From positions 1 through 42,056 of IMG/VR virus record IMGVR_UViG_3300020000_000003: 42,056 bases of DNA. The stretch is one strand, 5' to 3'. Position numbers and translations under genes: made by a program. Below are positions 28,021 through 37,807 of this stretch, piece after piece; positions within the stretch are counted from its first letter, which is position 1; each line of letters starts with the position of its first letter. Origin of the DNA: a virus. The notes below the pieces were generated by a model, which made no database searches, had not been told where the DNA came from, and saw only the letters and a list, made by a program, of their open reading frames with translations.

Positions 28021-29446
28021 GTTTTTTTTCTTCTTCTAAGTCGAATTTAACTTTTAATCCTTTTTCTTTCTTCTTATCTTTGGCTTCTTCTTTTGAGGCT
28101 TCTTTATCGATTCGTTTTACATCAGCTAACAATGCTGTTTTATTATCGTTAAGAGCGTGCCTAAACATGTCATTATAATAACGCCTTAATGTAGGACTGC
28201 GAGCAAATTGTGAAAGAATATCAACAGCTTCTACTAATCCCCTTCCTGCCACATACCCAACAGCTGCCAAAGGATTGTATGCAGCGGCGGCCATAAGAAC
28301 ACCTAGATTAGATTTTAAAGGGGATTTTTTTATAGCTTCTTCAACTCTGTAACCAATTTGTGCACCTTGAGCAATTGCACCGTGTGACTCATTTGCATTT
28401 GTTAAAAGATTCCAATATTCCGGAAAAGTTCCCTCGACTTGTTGCATTCCTTCTCTTATGTATCTATTAACTACTGGATATAATTGACGAGCTCTTTCTA
28501 GATTTGCTGGGTCTCCCATAGCTTCGTTAATATTTCTTAAGAATGATTGACCTTCTTTTACATTTAACCTACCGCCATTATCCGTAATATGTTGTAAAAC
28601 TCTATCAATCCAATTGATAACTTCACCAGAGCTGGCTGCGTGTTCTCCTCCACCTCTAGCTAAATTAGCACGCATATTAGATAATTCATTCACAACATTT
28701 TGACCCGGAACACTTATATGATCAGGAATGGCTCTATCTGCCATAGTGTATAAATTATTAGAAAACTCTCGTGCTCCACCAGGATTAAAAACAGAAATAC
28801 CTAGAGTTGTAGCAAACTTAACCGCTTCTTGAGCCCATTCGGGAGCTCCATATTCTTTTGCTAGTTGTTTAGATAAAACCCCCCCTCCAGCCGCCGCAGT
28901 AGATCTTAACCAAGACTGTTGCTGACCCAAAGGAATCATTAAATTAGTCGCTGTTTCTATAAACTCATCACCAAGTTTTTCTTTTTCACCTTGAGCTGTT
29001 GTCCATAAACCAAAATAATCTTCAGAAGCTTTCTTTATTTCTTGAGAAGTTGGAAAATGTTCTAGAGCTTCTTTTCCATATTTTTGAATAAAGTTTGGGT
29101 CTTTTTTAAGAAATTCTGGAGGATCTGGAAGCAAACTTCCAATATATTTTGCTCCTTGTATAAGGTTTCCAGGTAATCCAGCAACCGTTTCGCTTATTCT
29201 AGAAGCCGTTCGAGTTACATGACGACCAGGAACTATATATTTTGAAAGAAAACTTCTTTTATATTTAGACTTATCAAAAGGCTCTTTACTTTCTTGAAAA
29301 TCTTGATTTTCTTGCGTTGATAGTTCTTGGGATTCGTTTATATTTTGACCTGAATATTTTTTTTCAGGCTGGATCTTTCTTATATATTTATTTCTATCAA
29401 AATTAGATTTTTCTTCTTGAGAATTATCCATATTATTCATTGTCAA
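28004..29446 (-). CDS. Internal virion/ejection-type protein, 480 aa
   Basis: Large, mostly helical protein with a charged disordered N terminus (NYIRKIQPEKKYSGQNINES-like) and alanine-rich middle (NPLAAVGYVAGRGLVEAVDI). Third of three consecutive genes (205, 367 and 480 aa) in the position of P22 genes 7, 20 and 16, whose products leave the head before DNA and cross the envelope. No lytic-transglycosylase motif is visible. The start overlaps the upstream gene by 14 nt. Confidence 0.6.
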   Translation of the reverse strand: MTMNNMDNSQEEKSNFDRNKYIRKIQPEKKYSGQNINESQELSTQENQDFQESKEPFDKSKYKRSFLSKYIVPGRHVTRTASRISETVAGLPGNLIQGAKYIGSLLPDPPEFLKKDPNFIQKYGKEALEHFPTSQEIKKASEDYFGLWTTAQGEKEKLGDEFIETATNLMIPLGQQQSWLRSTAAAGGGVLSKQLAKEYGAPEWAQEAVKFATTLGISVFNPGGAREFSNNLYTMADRAIPDHISVPGQNVVNELSNMRANLARGGGEHAASSGEVINWIDRVLQHITDNGGRLNVKEGQSFLRNINEAMGDPANLERARQLYPVVNRYIREGMQQVEGTFPEYWNLLTNANESHGAIAQGAQIGYRVEEAIKKSPLKSNLGVLMAAAAYNPLAAVGYVAGRGLVEAVDILSQFARSPTLRRYYNDMFRHALNDNKTALLADVKRIDKEASKEEAKDKKKEKGLKVKFDLEEEKKLNPNR

Positions 29447-30536
29447 TCATTAACCCATCGTTCATAGCGTTTTCAAGATCATAACTTGGTATATCATAGA
29501 CATTTCCATCAGAATCTTTCATGGTGATTTTAGGACCAGCTAGATTTAAAGCTTCGTGAGTGTTTTCCATGAATTTCTCTTTAAGATCCTCCATTTGATC
29601 TCTGATTCGATCATTAACCGCCATATCAAAATTCCTAGGAGGAACGCCTTTGTTTTCTTTTAGTATTTGTTCTGCAGCTTTGTATTTAATAATTTTTGCT
29701 TGATTTGTCAATTTAACGTTTTTACCAACCAAAATTTTCCCTTCATCAGAATTTAATAGTCCTGGAATAGTCTTAAGATATGATTCAATTTCAAAATTTT
29801 TAATTGCACCTGGAAATATAGAAGTAACATCTCTTACATAATCATTTTCTAATTTTGCATATTCTTCGGTAGTTGGATTTTTTAAAATCGATAATGGTAA
29901 TCCTGCAAACTCTAAAGTTTTTACCATTAGAGGTGTAGAAAGTTGTCCAGATTCAGCTTTTTTCATCATCTTATCGATACGAAGATCTGATGAAACAGCT
30001 CCCTCATATTCTCTTACAACTTTATCTCTATATTCTGAAGATGACTTTGCAGCTAATTTACTAGCTTCATCTTCGAACATCGACGGTTTTTCTTGAGCAG
30101 CAGCAATGTCGGATTCGGCCTTAGCATTTTCTTTAGAAATTCCTGAATCAGTCATTAATTGATATTTTTTCAAAGGATCGGCTTTTTGATATTCAGGACT
30201 GTTTCTAACTTGTTTAATTTTATCTAACTGTTCGGCATCTATGGGTTGGCTTGCTTGTGTTTTCTTTGGTTCGCGTTGCTGCCTTAAACTTTCCAAATCA
30301 CGTTGGTTTTTTCCACTTAGAGCCTCTTGAAGCATAATCTTTCTTTCATCCGGATTGAATCCTCGAAGATTAATACCATGTTCGCGAGCTAACTGTTCAT
30401 CTGCGGATGCTTGTTGTTTCTTCATCTCGTGCTGTTCAAGCATTTCAGACGCCTGATTAAGTCCACGACCAACACCACCGGCTAGTCTTTGTCCAACAGT
30501 AGGTCTACGTTGTGGGGTATTAAGAATTTGTACCAT
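29433..30536 (-). CDS. Internal virion/ejection-type protein, 367 aa
   Basis: Gln/Lys-rich, cysteine-free helical protein: GGVGRGLNQASEMLEQHEMK at the N terminus, a low-complexity Gln/Lys region (REPKKTQASQPIDAEQLDKI) and a C-terminal domain (MTDSGISKENAKAESD; LEFAGLPLSILKNPT). Order and composition fit a P22 gp20-like DNA-injection protein, without detectable sequence identity by eye. Confidence 0.55.
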   Translation of the reverse strand: MVQILNTPQRRPTVGQRLAGGVGRGLNQASEMLEQHEMKKQQASADEQLAREHGINLRGFNPDERKIMLQEALSGKNQRDLESLRQQREPKKTQASQPIDAEQLDKIKQVRNSPEYQKADPLKKYQLMTDSGISKENAKAESDIAAAQEKPSMFEDEASKLAAKSSSEYRDKVVREYEGAVSSDLRIDKMMKKAESGQLSTPLMVKTLEFAGLPLSILKNPTTEEYAKLENDYVRDVTSIFPGAIKNFEIESYLKTIPGLLNSDEGKILVGKNVKLTNQAKIIKYKAAEQILKENKGVPPRNFDMAVNDRIRDQMEDLKEKFMENTHEALNLAGPKITMKDSDGNVYDIPSYDLENAMNDGLMIDNE

Positions 30537-30548
30537 GATAAACCTCTA

Positions 30549-31166
30549 TTAAAAAGATGACCCAACTGAATACCCTAATTTTCCGCCTTTTAAAGCACCT
30601 TCTAAACCACCGCCTGCAAAGAATCCTCCAGCAGCTCCTAACCCAGCGCCAGCTAATGCGCCCCAACCCGAAGCCTGATTCTGAGGTTTTTCAACAAGAA
30701 ACTGATCATAAGGTCTTTGACCAAGTAAGTCATTGCTCATTCCACGCAGATCTTGAATAGCCTGTCTTTGGAGTCCTTGGCGCTTGGCTTGCAACTCTTG
30801 TGCAAAATTTGAACTGGCAGCAGACATTTCGTTCTGGAAACCACTGCTCTTACGAGCTCCACGACCGCCCATTCCGCTATACCTAGATGATATATTCCCT
30901 TGGAGTTCGTTGAATTGTCGTAACGCTGGCGCTTCCATTTCATCAAACTGACTTTGATCTCCCCCTGCAAGTCTTCCGGTATAGCTGTCAGAACCAACTT
31001 GACCAAACATCTGTTGAAATAGTTCCATCTGTTCAGGCGTAAACTGCTGCATTTGACCTTGGCTGTAACCCTTAGGAACCTTATTTCCAGTCGCACCAGC
31101 ACCTCTCAATGCTTGCCCGGTTGCTGTAGACCCTTTCATTCCAGATTGTCCGATAAGAGAAGTCAT
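30549..31166 (-). CDS. Small Gly/Gln-rich internal virion-type protein, 205 aa
   Basis: N-terminal half is Gly/Gln-rich (GQMQQFTPEQMELFQQMFGQ) and the C-terminal end is a hydrophobic glycine-zipper-like helix (WGALAGAGLGAAGGFFAGGG), which could insert in a membrane. This pairing, before two other helical proteins, is typical of the gp7-like injection protein of short-tailed phages. Confidence 0.6.
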   Translation of the reverse strand: MTSLIGQSGMKGSTATGQALRGAGATGNKVPKGYSQGQMQQFTPEQMELFQQMFGQVGSDSYTGRLAGGDQSQFDEMEAPALRQFNELQGNISSRYSGMGGRGARKSSGFQNEMSAASSNFAQELQAKRQGLQRQAIQDLRGMSNDLLGQRPYDQFLVEKPQNQASGWGALAGAGLGAAGGFFAGGGLEGALKGGKLGYSVGSSF

Positions 31167-31200
31167 ATGGTACCTATAATTTTATTTTTACATTAACACA

Positions 31201-31668
31201 CTAAGGATTTCCGATCCATTCAAGTACTACATTTCCTCGAGTTGCAGCTGGAGATCCTGCAGTTAAAAACACTATATTAGTAGCATCAATATAAAAGGTA
31301 ACTTGTCCAGCAATCGCAACGTTCGAAGCACCCAATATGCCATACCAATTAGTACCATCTGTATAAGTTCCCCAAAGTCTAGTAAATCTTTCAACTCGGT
31401 TTAAGGTTAATCCATGCGGTATTGTCACTGGAACACCGGTAAAGGTATAAACTTGTCTCAAGCCCTCTTGCCTTAGATTCTTTGTAACAAACCAGCTTTC
31501 ACCATCTTGACAACTTCTATTAACGGGAAATATCCCTGCAATACGGCTATTAGCACAATTAGCAATATCAACGTAAGCACGATCAACCTCGATTGCCAAT
31601 TGTTCGACTTCATGAGGAAATTTCCTTGTTGTTCTAAGGAATGATACTTGGTTTGGTTGATTATTCAT
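31201..31668 (-). CDS. Conserved neck/tail-type protein, 155 aa
   Basis: QVSFLRTTRKFPHEVEQLAI, then AYVDIANCANSRIAGIFPVN and RQEGLRQVYTFTGVP are patterns I recall from a conserved small protein of short-tailed phages, found between the stabilisation protein and the injection proteins. The rest is beta-rich. Overlaps the end of the 995-aa gene by one base. Probably a tail-closure or needle-type protein. Confidence 0.6.
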   Translation of the reverse strand: MNNQPNQVSFLRTTRKFPHEVEQLAIEVDRAYVDIANCANSRIAGIFPVNRSCQDGESWFVTKNLRQEGLRQVYTFTGVPVTIPHGLTLNRVERFTRLWGTYTDGTNWYGILGASNVAIAGQVTFYIDATNIVFLTAGSPAATRGNVVLEWIGNP

Positions 31669-34655
31669 TACGCTAATTCCATGGACGGCGAGACCTCAAT
31701 TATCATTCCATGAAGCTCTATCTCATCAAATTGACTAATAGGTTGTCCTTCTTCATCAAGCTCTCTCATTTGAGCATCATTAAGTGTAAAACCAATCTGA
31801 ACTGTGTCCCCAATGAGTGATGTGTTAATTCTATGCCATATTTGTGATTGCTGAGTTGCTGTTACCATGTTTAAGTTGATATTTGCCGGTGTCAGACCTA
31901 AGTTTGTGCTCTCAGGGCATGTATACAACACTGTACTATAAATCAAAGAATCATTCAAAGATCTTGGAGTTGGGACAATTGGACCTTCGTTATACGGACT
32001 TTGATTATTCTGGCTTAAGAATATCAATAGAGTAATCTGAGCTGTATCTGTCTTTGTCAAAAGATATCTCTGAACGCCTATACGAGTCTTTTTAGCCATA
32101 CCCCATGCCGCTGGAAACTGCTTGGTTTGAATATAAGGAACAAACATTCGTACAATAACTCCAAGACCTAAGTACGTTCCTGATGTAAGCGTTGGATTTA
32201 GGTCAAATGTATCTGTGGTAGCATTTGCAACAGAGAATATTTTATCGTTAACTTGCGTGCTGATAGTTCCTATTGCGTCCTTGATAATGATGTAATCGTT
32301 ATTATTCAACCCGTGATTTGGAGAATAGATTACACCTAATGGGGTTGCAATACCTCCTGAAACATATACACCAAATAATGTAGAGTCGATATTGGTAGTG
32401 ATTGTGGTTGGTGTAACGGCAATAATTGTAGCTGTTAATCCGTTGATCTGTGTCATGCCAGCTACTCCGCTAATTAATAACTGTTGACCCACTATAAATG
32501 TGTTTGCCGCTGCGATAACAGCATTAAGAGCATTTGTAATTCCTGTGATCGTTGCAGCAAAAGAAATATTGTTAATTGTCAAAGAAGCTTCCTCTCCCGT
32601 CCCCTCTCCCCTTAAAATAACAAATCCTTGTTGATTCCCTGCAATTACTTCAGGCTGAAGAAGTGTTGATGTTCCTGAATTCCATGGAGCATTCCAAGAA
32701 TCCCAACGAGGGTAAACATCGCCTATTGTAGCCCATGTATACCCAGTAACTTTTCTAAAAGAACCATAAGTTGTATAACATTCAGTAAATATAGCCCATG
32801 AATCATCTCTGTAGTTGTATTGTAGAGTCTGATTAGGAAACTTCCATGCTACAGTATTTACTGGGTATGTAAAATAAACCCATTCATTGACGAAATCACG
32901 TTGAGCGCAAACACGCTCAGCACCATTATTTATCAAACTTATTTCAAATACTTCATCAGGTATCTCAAGATCAAAACGACGAGCTTCAACTTGGCTACAT
33001 ATTATGAAACCTCGCTCGCCACGTGTCATAACACCTTTATCAAGATTGATAGTACTAAATGTACTTCCTGTTCCCAACTCGGAATTTATGGTAAAGAAAT
33101 TGAAAGGAACTACATCATTACCTGTGTAAATGAAACGAACTTGAGTCGTTGGAAACCCAAATATAAGCACATCTTCATTAGTCGATGTTGAAAGAATAGG
33201 CTGATCAATACCTGCTGTTTGAAATCCACCAAAACCTGTTTGATCTTCCCAATAAGCTGTTGCAGTTGCAGTTTGATTTACAGGGACAAGTATTTCATGA
33301 AAAACTGTCGTTGCCAGTGACGGGTCTGTATTAAAAGATGCAGTATAATAAGGCGTACCATTCTGGCTATAGATAACAGTATCCTGCAAATACTTCTGAC
33401 TTCCAGCTACCGATGTCTGAACGACAGGGCCTATGAATAGCAGCCTATCCTTAAATGGAATTATCATACGAGCGCCAACAAGATAATATTGAGCTGCTGG
33501 AAGATCTGCTATAGAAAACGCAGCTTGAGACAGAGGAGGCATGAAATTAACCCACCCTTTACCTGTTTGGAATACTGGGGTAGTGGAATTATCAACTGGA
33601 AACCCATCGAACCATCGAATGCAATCAACCGTAGTATCGGATCTATTGGTCAAATATTGAACCATTCCAGCGGTATAAACAGCATTGGTAATATTTGCAT
33701 TAGGAAAAGTAACCGTGAAGTTTGGAGATGCAGCCGCTGTTACATATCCGCTCTGAAAATTAAGTGTAGCAGCAGCTCCAGCAGTACCCGAAACCACCTC
33801 ATTGACAAACACAAAGTCTCCAATGACCAAAGGAGATCCAGCAATAGTAAACTGAACTGTTGTTGCTGTTAACCATGTTACAGCGCTAGGCAATGCAAAT
33901 TGCATTCCAATGTGTGTTATATCAAAAGGAACATTGATTCCATTGGTAGCCCAAAGAGCTCCTTGATAATTCGTTGTCCAAAACTGCTGATAATCTTCAC
34001 CGTTCCACGTGGTAGGAGTCCATGTCGTTTTTTGAATATATGTTCCTGAAGATGCAGGATTCTTGTAGAAGCTAACATCAAAGATATCGTATGGAGTCGT
34101 AACGTTGATATTGTAAGAGTACTTTGTGTCAAAAGCTAAAGTGAAAGGATAAGCACTAGAAGGATCTACAAAGTCTTCAAGGCCCATAACAGGTAAATCT
34201 GGATAATATCTAAATGAAGCACTAACAGAGTTTCCTGCGCCACCTGTAATTGTAAAAGTACCGCTTGCATAATTGATTGTTCCAGATCCCCCAAGAGTTC
34301 CTGTTAAAACACCCAATGAATTATCCGTGTAAGTTTGAGCAACAGTCGTATTTATTATTGTCACACTACCAGGAACGATGTTTCCATTTTGTTGAAGTGT
34401 CCATGAAGAATTAACTAGAAGATTTCCTAAACCGGATGAAAGAGCGAAAGTTGAAGTTGTAGAATACGCTGTAGATGTTGAATTAAAAAAACGCTGTAAC
34501 CGACCTAACAAATCAGTCCCTCGCTTTCTTTTTACTCTTCCACGCCATTGATAAGCGTTGATAAGAGTTGGAAACGAATCGTTGTCGATATTAAATGCTG
34601 TTCTATCGTTTTTGAGACCCTTATTGATCGGACCAACGACTATTTTTTCTACCAT
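31668..34655 (-). CDS. Tail stabilisation (gp10-like) protein, 995 aa
   Basis: Starts KIVVGPINKGLKNDRTAFNI then NAYQWRGRVKRKRGTDLLGR, the N-terminal signature of podoviral packaged-DNA stabilisation or tail-accessory proteins, followed by long beta-rich segments (WEDQTGFGGFQTAGIDQPIL; TRGERGFIICSQVEARRFDL) that look like a propeller. An extra beta domain with SGVAGMTQINGLTATIIAV (about 32336-32575) is of the FCCH-like kind shared with neighbours. About twice the length of P22 gp10 because of insertions. It would plug the portal-adaptor channel. Confidence 0.7.
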   Translation of the reverse strand: MVEKIVVGPINKGLKNDRTAFNIDNDSFPTLINAYQWRGRVKRKRGTDLLGRLQRFFNSTSTAYSTTSTFALSSGLGNLLVNSSWTLQQNGNIVPGSVTIINTTVAQTYTDNSLGVLTGTLGGSGTINYASGTFTITGGAGNSVSASFRYYPDLPVMGLEDFVDPSSAYPFTLAFDTKYSYNINVTTPYDIFDVSFYKNPASSGTYIQKTTWTPTTWNGEDYQQFWTTNYQGALWATNGINVPFDITHIGMQFALPSAVTWLTATTVQFTIAGSPLVIGDFVFVNEVVSGTAGAAATLNFQSGYVTAAASPNFTVTFPNANITNAVYTAGMVQYLTNRSDTTVDCIRWFDGFPVDNSTTPVFQTGKGWVNFMPPLSQAAFSIADLPAAQYYLVGARMIIPFKDRLLFIGPVVQTSVAGSQKYLQDTVIYSQNGTPYYTASFNTDPSLATTVFHEILVPVNQTATATAYWEDQTGFGGFQTAGIDQPILSTSTNEDVLIFGFPTTQVRFIYTGNDVVPFNFFTINSELGTGSTFSTINLDKGVMTRGERGFIICSQVEARRFDLEIPDEVFEISLINNGAERVCAQRDFVNEWVYFTYPVNTVAWKFPNQTLQYNYRDDSWAIFTECYTTYGSFRKVTGYTWATIGDVYPRWDSWNAPWNSGTSTLLQPEVIAGNQQGFVILRGEGTGEEASLTINNISFAATITGITNALNAVIAAANTFIVGQQLLISGVAGMTQINGLTATIIAVTPTTITTNIDSTLFGVYVSGGIATPLGVIYSPNHGLNNNDYIIIKDAIGTISTQVNDKIFSVANATTDTFDLNPTLTSGTYLGLGVIVRMFVPYIQTKQFPAAWGMAKKTRIGVQRYLLTKTDTAQITLLIFLSQNNQSPYNEGPIVPTPRSLNDSLIYSTVLYTCPESTNLGLTPANINLNMVTATQQSQIWHRINTSLIGDTVQIGFTLNDAQMRELDEEGQPISQFDEIELHGMIIEVSPSMELA

Positions 34656-34656
34656 T

Positions 34657-35238
34657 CTAGTATCCTATTGCATGCCAAAAGAATTTTGGAGTCGGACCAG
34701 CAGTACCTACTACGGTAATATTAAAAGACGATGTAGTTAGTGAATTGTAATCTACAAATATTGTCTGAAAGGCCGCTGGAACATTTCCAGGACCGTTATA
34801 TCCCGATGTAGCAGTAACAGTTAAAAAAGCAGTTGGAAAAGTTACCGGAAGCAGAATAGTACCTGATGAAGTAGTAGATATACCCCATTGATGAAGAACT
34901 CCAGCCATCCATCCCCAACCGGTTTGACTTCTTAATGATCCTGTCATTTGAAAAACTGTTCCGGCTGCATTTTTTGAAAATAATTGAAGTGCAGCGGGAA
35001 TTGTAGCTACTTTTGCGTACAATTGATTTGTACTTGCAATGGTAGTAGGATCTGTTGCCTGATCAAGTTGATGAATAACCTTATGATAACCTCCAGGCGT
35101 TCCGCTAGCTGCATTAAAACCATAATGATCAACAGAAACAAGTGTTTGTATAGCGTTGGTATTAACCTTCATCATTGGTTGATCAACAGAAGGATTATGA
35201 GGACCATCTGGAATATCTAAATTATAATTAATAGTCAT
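34657..35238 (-). CDS. Tail-fibre-like protein, 193 aa
   Basis: MTINYNLDIPDGPHNPSVDQ then MMKVNTNAIQTLVSVDHYGF is the usual opening of short phage fibre or knob proteins, and it ends KFFWHAIGY, matching the aromatic-AIGY ending of many adhesin tips. The central GSLRSQTGWGWMAGVLHQWG is a typical tip segment. A single short fibre or head-decoration protein attached at the neck is plausible. Confidence 0.65.
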   Translation of the reverse strand: MTINYNLDIPDGPHNPSVDQPMMKVNTNAIQTLVSVDHYGFNAASGTPGGYHKVIHQLDQATDPTTIASTNQLYAKVATIPAALQLFSKNAAGTVFQMTGSLRSQTGWGWMAGVLHQWGISTTSSGTILLPVTFPTAFLTVTATSGYNGPGNVPAAFQTIFVDYNSLTTSSFNITVVGTAGPTPKFFWHAIGY

Positions 35239-36644
35239 AGTACCGCTCCATTGTTATTTCCGTATCCGTATCTTCCGGAACCTTGGCTATAGATTGTTTC
35301 TGTACGATTATTTGTCCATTGGCGTTGGCTTCTCTTCCATACTAGGTTTCTTTGCCTATTAAATTCGGGCTCGTAGAAATTGAATTGATCTACATCTCCA
35401 GTATCCAAAAGAATCTTACGCGCGGCACCTCTTGCTATGTATTCAGCCATGTAACCAAATTGAAGCGCATTAGATGTGTTAAAAAAAGCCGCTGGGCTTA
35501 AGTATGCATCTAATTCCACCAAATATTGCCTGTCTGGAGGACTACGAAGAGTCAATGTATTATTGTAATATAATATAGCCCTAGGTAAACCGGTCTGAAA
35601 ATAATAACATTGAGCGCTTATGTTAACTCCGTCTGGTATAGGAACAGGAAATGTAAGTTCAACATCGCCTGTAAGGTAATTAACCAAGTTTGAAGCGCTA
35701 GAAAGAAACCCTCCGGATACATATGGAGTAAATAAAGTCGAATCAACATCAATTGTTACAGTGGTTGGAGATACTCCCACAACTTCATAAGTGTTTCCAT
35801 TAAGTTCTGTCATACCAGATATACCCGTTATAGTGACCGATTGTCCAATAACGAATGTAGTTGTTGAATTAATAACAGCGGGATTTGCTTGAGTTACACC
35901 TGTAATTGCAAATGAACTTAAATATCCTCCAGGAAGAGCTGTGTTTCCAAATGGAGCATTTCCTGGTGACATTAAAAGACCTTGATTTACATTATTTGTA
36001 ATAAACTGACCACTGTCAGTAACTACGACATTCTTTCCTGTTGCATCGCTAGATGTTATAAAAAATGAAGCTAGAGCGCTTGTAACTGGAATTGTTAAAT
36101 CTAATGTAGAAACCAATGGAGGATCTTGATTTACTCCCCTAGCAATAATACCTGATATATCAACATGTCCCCGTAGTATTGCTTGAACTGGAATGTTAAC
36201 TGGCGTTGTGTTTCCAAGGATAGGCAACTGAAAACTATATGTTGCTCCCCCATCTCCAACGGCAACCACTTGTTGATTCTGAACAATATTGGGAAACATG
36301 TTGAAGAATGGGGTTTTCTGAGTCTGTAATTGAACTTGAACGCCGTTTATATATGCAGGAGATAAAAATCCTTGATAAACTGGATACATGCCTATATCAG
36401 GAGATCCAGGAGAACCTGGAGTTTCAGACTGAAAACTGTATAAAGGCATATTATACTGATCAACTCCAGGAGATGTCTGAAACTGATACTTTGTTTTTAA
36501 ATCAAAGACTTGCATTTCAGCATCAACATCATTGATGTAAAACCTGTTTATATAGTCTATAATCAAATTATCGCTTATAGAACTATTGCTAGGGCTCTTT
36601 ATAATACGGCGGACATATGTAATTACATCAGATAGAAAGTTCAT
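35235..36644 (-). CDS. Head-to-tail adaptor/connector protein, 469 aa
   Basis: The N terminus (SDVITYVRRIIKSPSNSSIS; LIIDYINRFYINDVDAEMQV) has the helical layout of phage adaptor (gp4-like or tail-tubular A-like) proteins. C-terminal half resumes with RQYLVELDAYLSPAAFFNTS and EYIARGAARKILLDTGDVDQ, again helical. Between them lies a FCCH-like beta domain (TITGISGMTELNGNTYEVVG). Located between a conserved head protein and the stabilisation protein. ATGA overlap downstream. Confidence 0.65.
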   Translation of the reverse strand: MNFLSDVITYVRRIIKSPSNSSISDNLIIDYINRFYINDVDAEMQVFDLKTKYQFQTSPGVDQYNMPLYSFQSETPGSPGSPDIGMYPVYQGFLSPAYINGVQVQLQTQKTPFFNMFPNIVQNQQVVAVGDGGATYSFQLPILGNTTPVNIPVQAILRGHVDISGIIARGVNQDPPLVSTLDLTIPVTSALASFFITSSDATGKNVVVTDSGQFITNNVNQGLLMSPGNAPFGNTALPGGYLSSFAITGVTQANPAVINSTTTFVIGQSVTITGISGMTELNGNTYEVVGVSPTTVTIDVDSTLFTPYVSGGFLSSASNLVNYLTGDVELTFPVPIPDGVNISAQCYYFQTGLPRAILYYNNTLTLRSPPDRQYLVELDAYLSPAAFFNTSNALQFGYMAEYIARGAARKILLDTGDVDQFNFYEPEFNRQRNLVWKRSQRQWTNNRTETIYSQGSGRYGYGNNNGAVL

Positions 36645-37225
36645 TAGAAGCTTCTGGCTCCCATAAAGATTGATTTTCTTTCATTAACAGGAATAGCATC
36701 GAGCCGCTGAATTGTACTATCAACAGCCATAGATCCATAATATTGACCATGACCATCAGCACCAGTTGTTGTATTTTCCATTTTCAAACGGTGATATTTG
36801 CATCCAGTTAATCTTTCAGCAACATGTCTTGGCCCCCAAACAGGTTTATTGGTCGGAACTTTCCAGAATTCTGCAGGCATTCCAGCAAAAGGCTTAGTCC
36901 AGAACTCGCATGTTTCACCAATAATTTCTTTGTTCTCTGCGATAAATTGAACCTGTTCCATGCTGAAATTATAATATTTTCTATAATCTTCGTTAAACTT
37001 CTCTTTGCTTCCAATAGACTTAAATGGTTTCAAATAAATTCTTTTAGACTTTTCAATATCTTCTTGAGACATGAGAGTTTGCTGTTCGACATCCTGCTTA
37101 GGAGCTGTGTTCATACGATCAAGAGTCATCTGTTGAACTTGATTGTCAAAAGCCTCAAATTGCTTTTCAACTTTATCTAATTCTTTTTCTGCTAAAGACG
37201 ATGTTGGTTTTGGTTTGTCTACCAT
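36644..37225 (-). CDS. Conserved head/neck protein of unknown function, 193 aa
   Basis: A coiled-coil, Gln-rich N terminus is followed by a conserved-looking core CEFWTKPFAGMPAEFWKVPT and KPVWGPRHVAERLTGCKYHR, which I recall from unassigned proteins near capsid and adaptor genes of short-tailed phages. GAGG upstream. Shares its last base with the adaptor gene start. Possibly a head-completion protein. Confidence 0.6.
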   Translation of the reverse strand: MVDKPKPTSSLAEKELDKVEKQFEAFDNQVQQMTLDRMNTAPKQDVEQQTLMSQEDIEKSKRIYLKPFKSIGSKEKFNEDYRKYYNFSMEQVQFIAENKEIIGETCEFWTKPFAGMPAEFWKVPTNKPVWGPRHVAERLTGCKYHRLKMENTTTGADGHGQYYGSMAVDSTIQRLDAIPVNERKSIFMGARSF

Positions 37226-37237
37226 GCGATACCTCTA

Positions 37238-37296
37238 AATTAAATATTTAATTCTGTTATACCCTCATTTTTAGAGAAGTGCAATTAAATATTTAA
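37238..37296. repeat. Two copies of an AT palindrome in a gene gap
   Basis: AATTAAATATTTAATT (37238-37253) is a perfect 16-bp palindrome. AATTAAATATTTAA recurs at 37283-37296, 45 bp away, about four helical turns. The spacing suits a paired protein-binding site; AT-rich chance is the alternative. Confidence 0.35.
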
Positions 37297-37739
37297 AGAG
37301 GACTTATATCAATAAAGCTGCCTGGGATAAAAGTGCTTTGGTTTGTCCTTCCTGTGGCATTGGTAGTCCCAGTGTTTATGTCGCCAATAGCTAAGATTTG
37401 AGCTACAGTTTTACTTTGGCCTACTGGAAATATAGGAGATGCTATGAAAGGGTCCATGAAAATGCTGTTTAAATCCACTAAGACTTGAGTAGACGAAATA
37501 AGAGATAATACATAGCCTTTACGTTCATTGAGCTGATATGTGCCAAAATTCTGGGGTATAATAAAACGCACCAACTGTCCTACCACATAATTATTGTCCA
37601 CAGAAGTGGTAACTGTTGTTGTCGAACCTAAAGAAATTGCTGCAATATTGAATCGACTTGGCTGATAAAACTGAGGTTCAATAGGTGGATTTTGATATGC
37701 CGAGATTGGATATGAGATAACGCCTGGATAAACTGACAT
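37293..37739 (-). CDS. Beta-domain neck protein, 148 aa, related to the 402-aa protein
   Basis: Contains one FCCH-like beta domain (DNNYVVGQLVRFIIPQNFGT, then YQLNERKGYVLSLISSTQVL). The whole middle, including ILAIGDINTGTTNATGRTNQ, aligns with the C-terminal half of the upstream 402-aa protein (VAFRIPQAWGTVELN; EIVAVGDVNTGGVQ), so the two genes arose by duplication. Likely a structural head-decoration or neck protein. Confidence 0.6.
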   Translation of the reverse strand: MSVYPGVISYPISAYQNPPIEPQFYQPSRFNIAAISLGSTTTVTTSVDNNYVVGQLVRFIIPQNFGTYQLNERKGYVLSLISSTQVLVDLNSIFMDPFIASPIFPVGQSKTVAQILAIGDINTGTTNATGRTNQSTFIPGSFIDISPL

Positions 37740-37750
37740 AAATACCTAAG

Positions 37751-37773
37751 GTAAGGGACAAACTGTCCCCTAC
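37751..37773 (-). terminator. Hairpin between two neck genes
   Basis: GGGACA (37755-37760), loop AAC and TGTCCC (37764-37769), extended by GTA/TAC at both ends with one mismatch. Between co-directional genes, without a strong T run; possibly an attenuator lowering downstream expression. Confidence 0.4.
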
Positions 37774-37807
37774 CAATATACTACAAATTTTAATTATTAC
37801 TAGCTAT

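Noticed and set aside
36824-37180. Plus-strand 118-codon frame opposite the conserved neck protein
   Set aside because: Antisense of a well-supported gene, Phe/Leu-rich as expected for shadow frames.
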